A DNA stretch of 64,000 nt from Sepiola atlantica (taxonomy: Eukaryota > Mollusca > Cephalopoda > Sepiida > Sepiolidae): contig OY744520.1 in NCBI GenBank assembly GCA_963556195.1, forward strand, positions 1,237,001 to 1,301,000. The letters run 5' to 3'. The notes under the pieces were generated by a model, which did no database searches, had not been told where the DNA came from, and saw nothing but the letters and a program-made list of their open reading frames with translations. The position numbers and the translations under genes were made by a program. Positions 62,944 to 64,000 of this stretch are shown in pieces. The first letter of the stretch is position 1, and each line of letters begins with the position of its first letter.

Positions 62944-64000
62944 GCTTTTACTGTATGATTAGCTGAGTTTGAGTTTAAATTGCAAGCAGTGGTCAGGAAT
63001 GTGTAGAGAGTGACGCGGCATTGTTGGATCGGGATACAGAATTTGATTGAATAAATTTACCGTCAATTTTAGATAATTTTTTCATCTATTTAGAAAAAGT
63101 TATGGATGTGTATATGTTTATATATTTTTATGTAGGTGATCCACTCCTAAACTAATTTACCGATCATTATCAATGAACACAGTTGGTAAACTTAAATATT
63201 GATAATGCGAGTTATATTTAGTTTAAGTCAGTTTCATGCGAAGGGAGCCAAAGGAAGTGCAAACCCTTTGTGAAAATGCAGATATCTCCATTTTTTTTAA
63301 ATTTTAATAATAGGTATAAGACACCAACATTTCAGTTTCTTAGGAACATTTTAAAGTGTTATTAGGGTGTGGAATAATATGTGTACAATCTTCTATTTGA
63401 ATATTTCAGATTTGCATGAACTTTCATCTATATTCATTAAGTATTAAACAAGGTCCCATATTTTACTATTAATCATAATATGTCTATTATATGGTTAATA
63501 GTCATAGTTATTAAGCAAGATTCCTTGAAATCCAATTTTTTCTTAAGACCCCTTATACTTAAGCCTTAAAATTTAAACATTTTCTAGAAGCAAAATAAGT
63601 TCATGGATTTTTATCACAATTGATATACGAATTCTAGAACTAGGTTTTTTTTTATCTTCCTAGGGGTACATAAATGTCGTGCAATTTTTTTCTGTTCAAG
63701 GAATTAATTTTCCCCGTCGTGGGTCGAGTATTCTTCAAGTTTGATATAAAATAAGATTGGGGTGTTACAAATTATAGGAATATAAGTCTAGCACACAAAA
63801 GGCAACAAAATCCCCCCATTGTAGATCCCGGAAGATTTTCTACTTTCCACAGACCGCTTGCCTCTGGAATTCCATCCCTGTTCCCTGTTTCCTCGACCGT
63901 ACAAACATGCAGACATGTAATGTAATGTAAATAAACATATTGCCCCTATAAATCAAGCCCCTATCACAGTAGCCCCTTACGCTTTTGTAGCAATATGCCT
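62943..64000. other. No recognised gene
   Basis: AT-rich DNA without coding or repeat signatures that I can identify, up to the window end. Confidence 0.5.

Overview
This window looks like intergenic DNA from a repeat-rich metazoan. I recognise no intact host gene in it. The organism is most likely a mollusc, and my best guess is a coleoid cephalopod such as an octopus. That rests on three things: very AT-rich DNA, long (TA)n, (GTAT)n, (AAT)n and (AAG)n microsatellites, and a mix of Penelope-like elements, several LINE lineages, tRNA-derived SINEs and a Tc1-type transposon. The species call is inference; eukaryote and repeat-dominated are direct readings. Many long open frames here are only translations of microsatellites.

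Layout. 1-4.9 kb: unique-looking AT-rich DNA. 4.9-5.4 kb: a 3' UTR copy of an R4/Dong-like LINE lying inside an (AAT)n tract. 5.8-8.5 kb: degenerate duplicated segments, one interrupted by a Penelope-like element (PLE) fragment. 10-16 kb: a LINE tail, a SINE, a hairpin and a 127-bp tandem duplication. 16.6-21 kb: a fold-back element, a GC-rich LTR-like island and a large microsatellite field holding a SINE, a second R4-like 3' UTR and a reverse-transcriptase tail. 23.3-26.1 kb: a decayed APE-type LINE followed by a PLE C-terminal fragment. 28.3-31.2 kb: a jockey-like LINE lying between two blocks of one 30-bp minisatellite. 32-40 kb: a PLE-rich block with inverted terminal repeats, a palindrome carrying hammerhead-ribozyme-like sequences, SINEs and a MITE. 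44.9-49.4 kb: a decayed copy of a multicopy unknown protein family, cleanly interrupted by a 1,561-bp Tc1-type transposon. 50.3-52.3 kb: a reverse-strand PLE. 56.4-57.7 and 59.4 kb: further LINE tails. 59.96-62.86 kb: the largest R4/Dong-like LINE copy, with reverse transcriptase, CCHC finger and restriction-like endonuclease.

The most notable observations are: (1) the nested Tc1 insertion, whose removal at a single TA restores the frame of the surrounding ORF, with DD37E spacing and Sleeping Beauty-like IR/DR termini; (2) a recurring CTGANGA...GAAAC signature at PLE-type ends, including one good minus-strand type I hammerhead candidate at 32805-32858; (3) three copies of one LINE 3' UTR all joined to (TAA)n or (ATT)n tracts; (4) three of four legible reverse-transcriptase palm motifs carrying D-to-N in the YxDD box.
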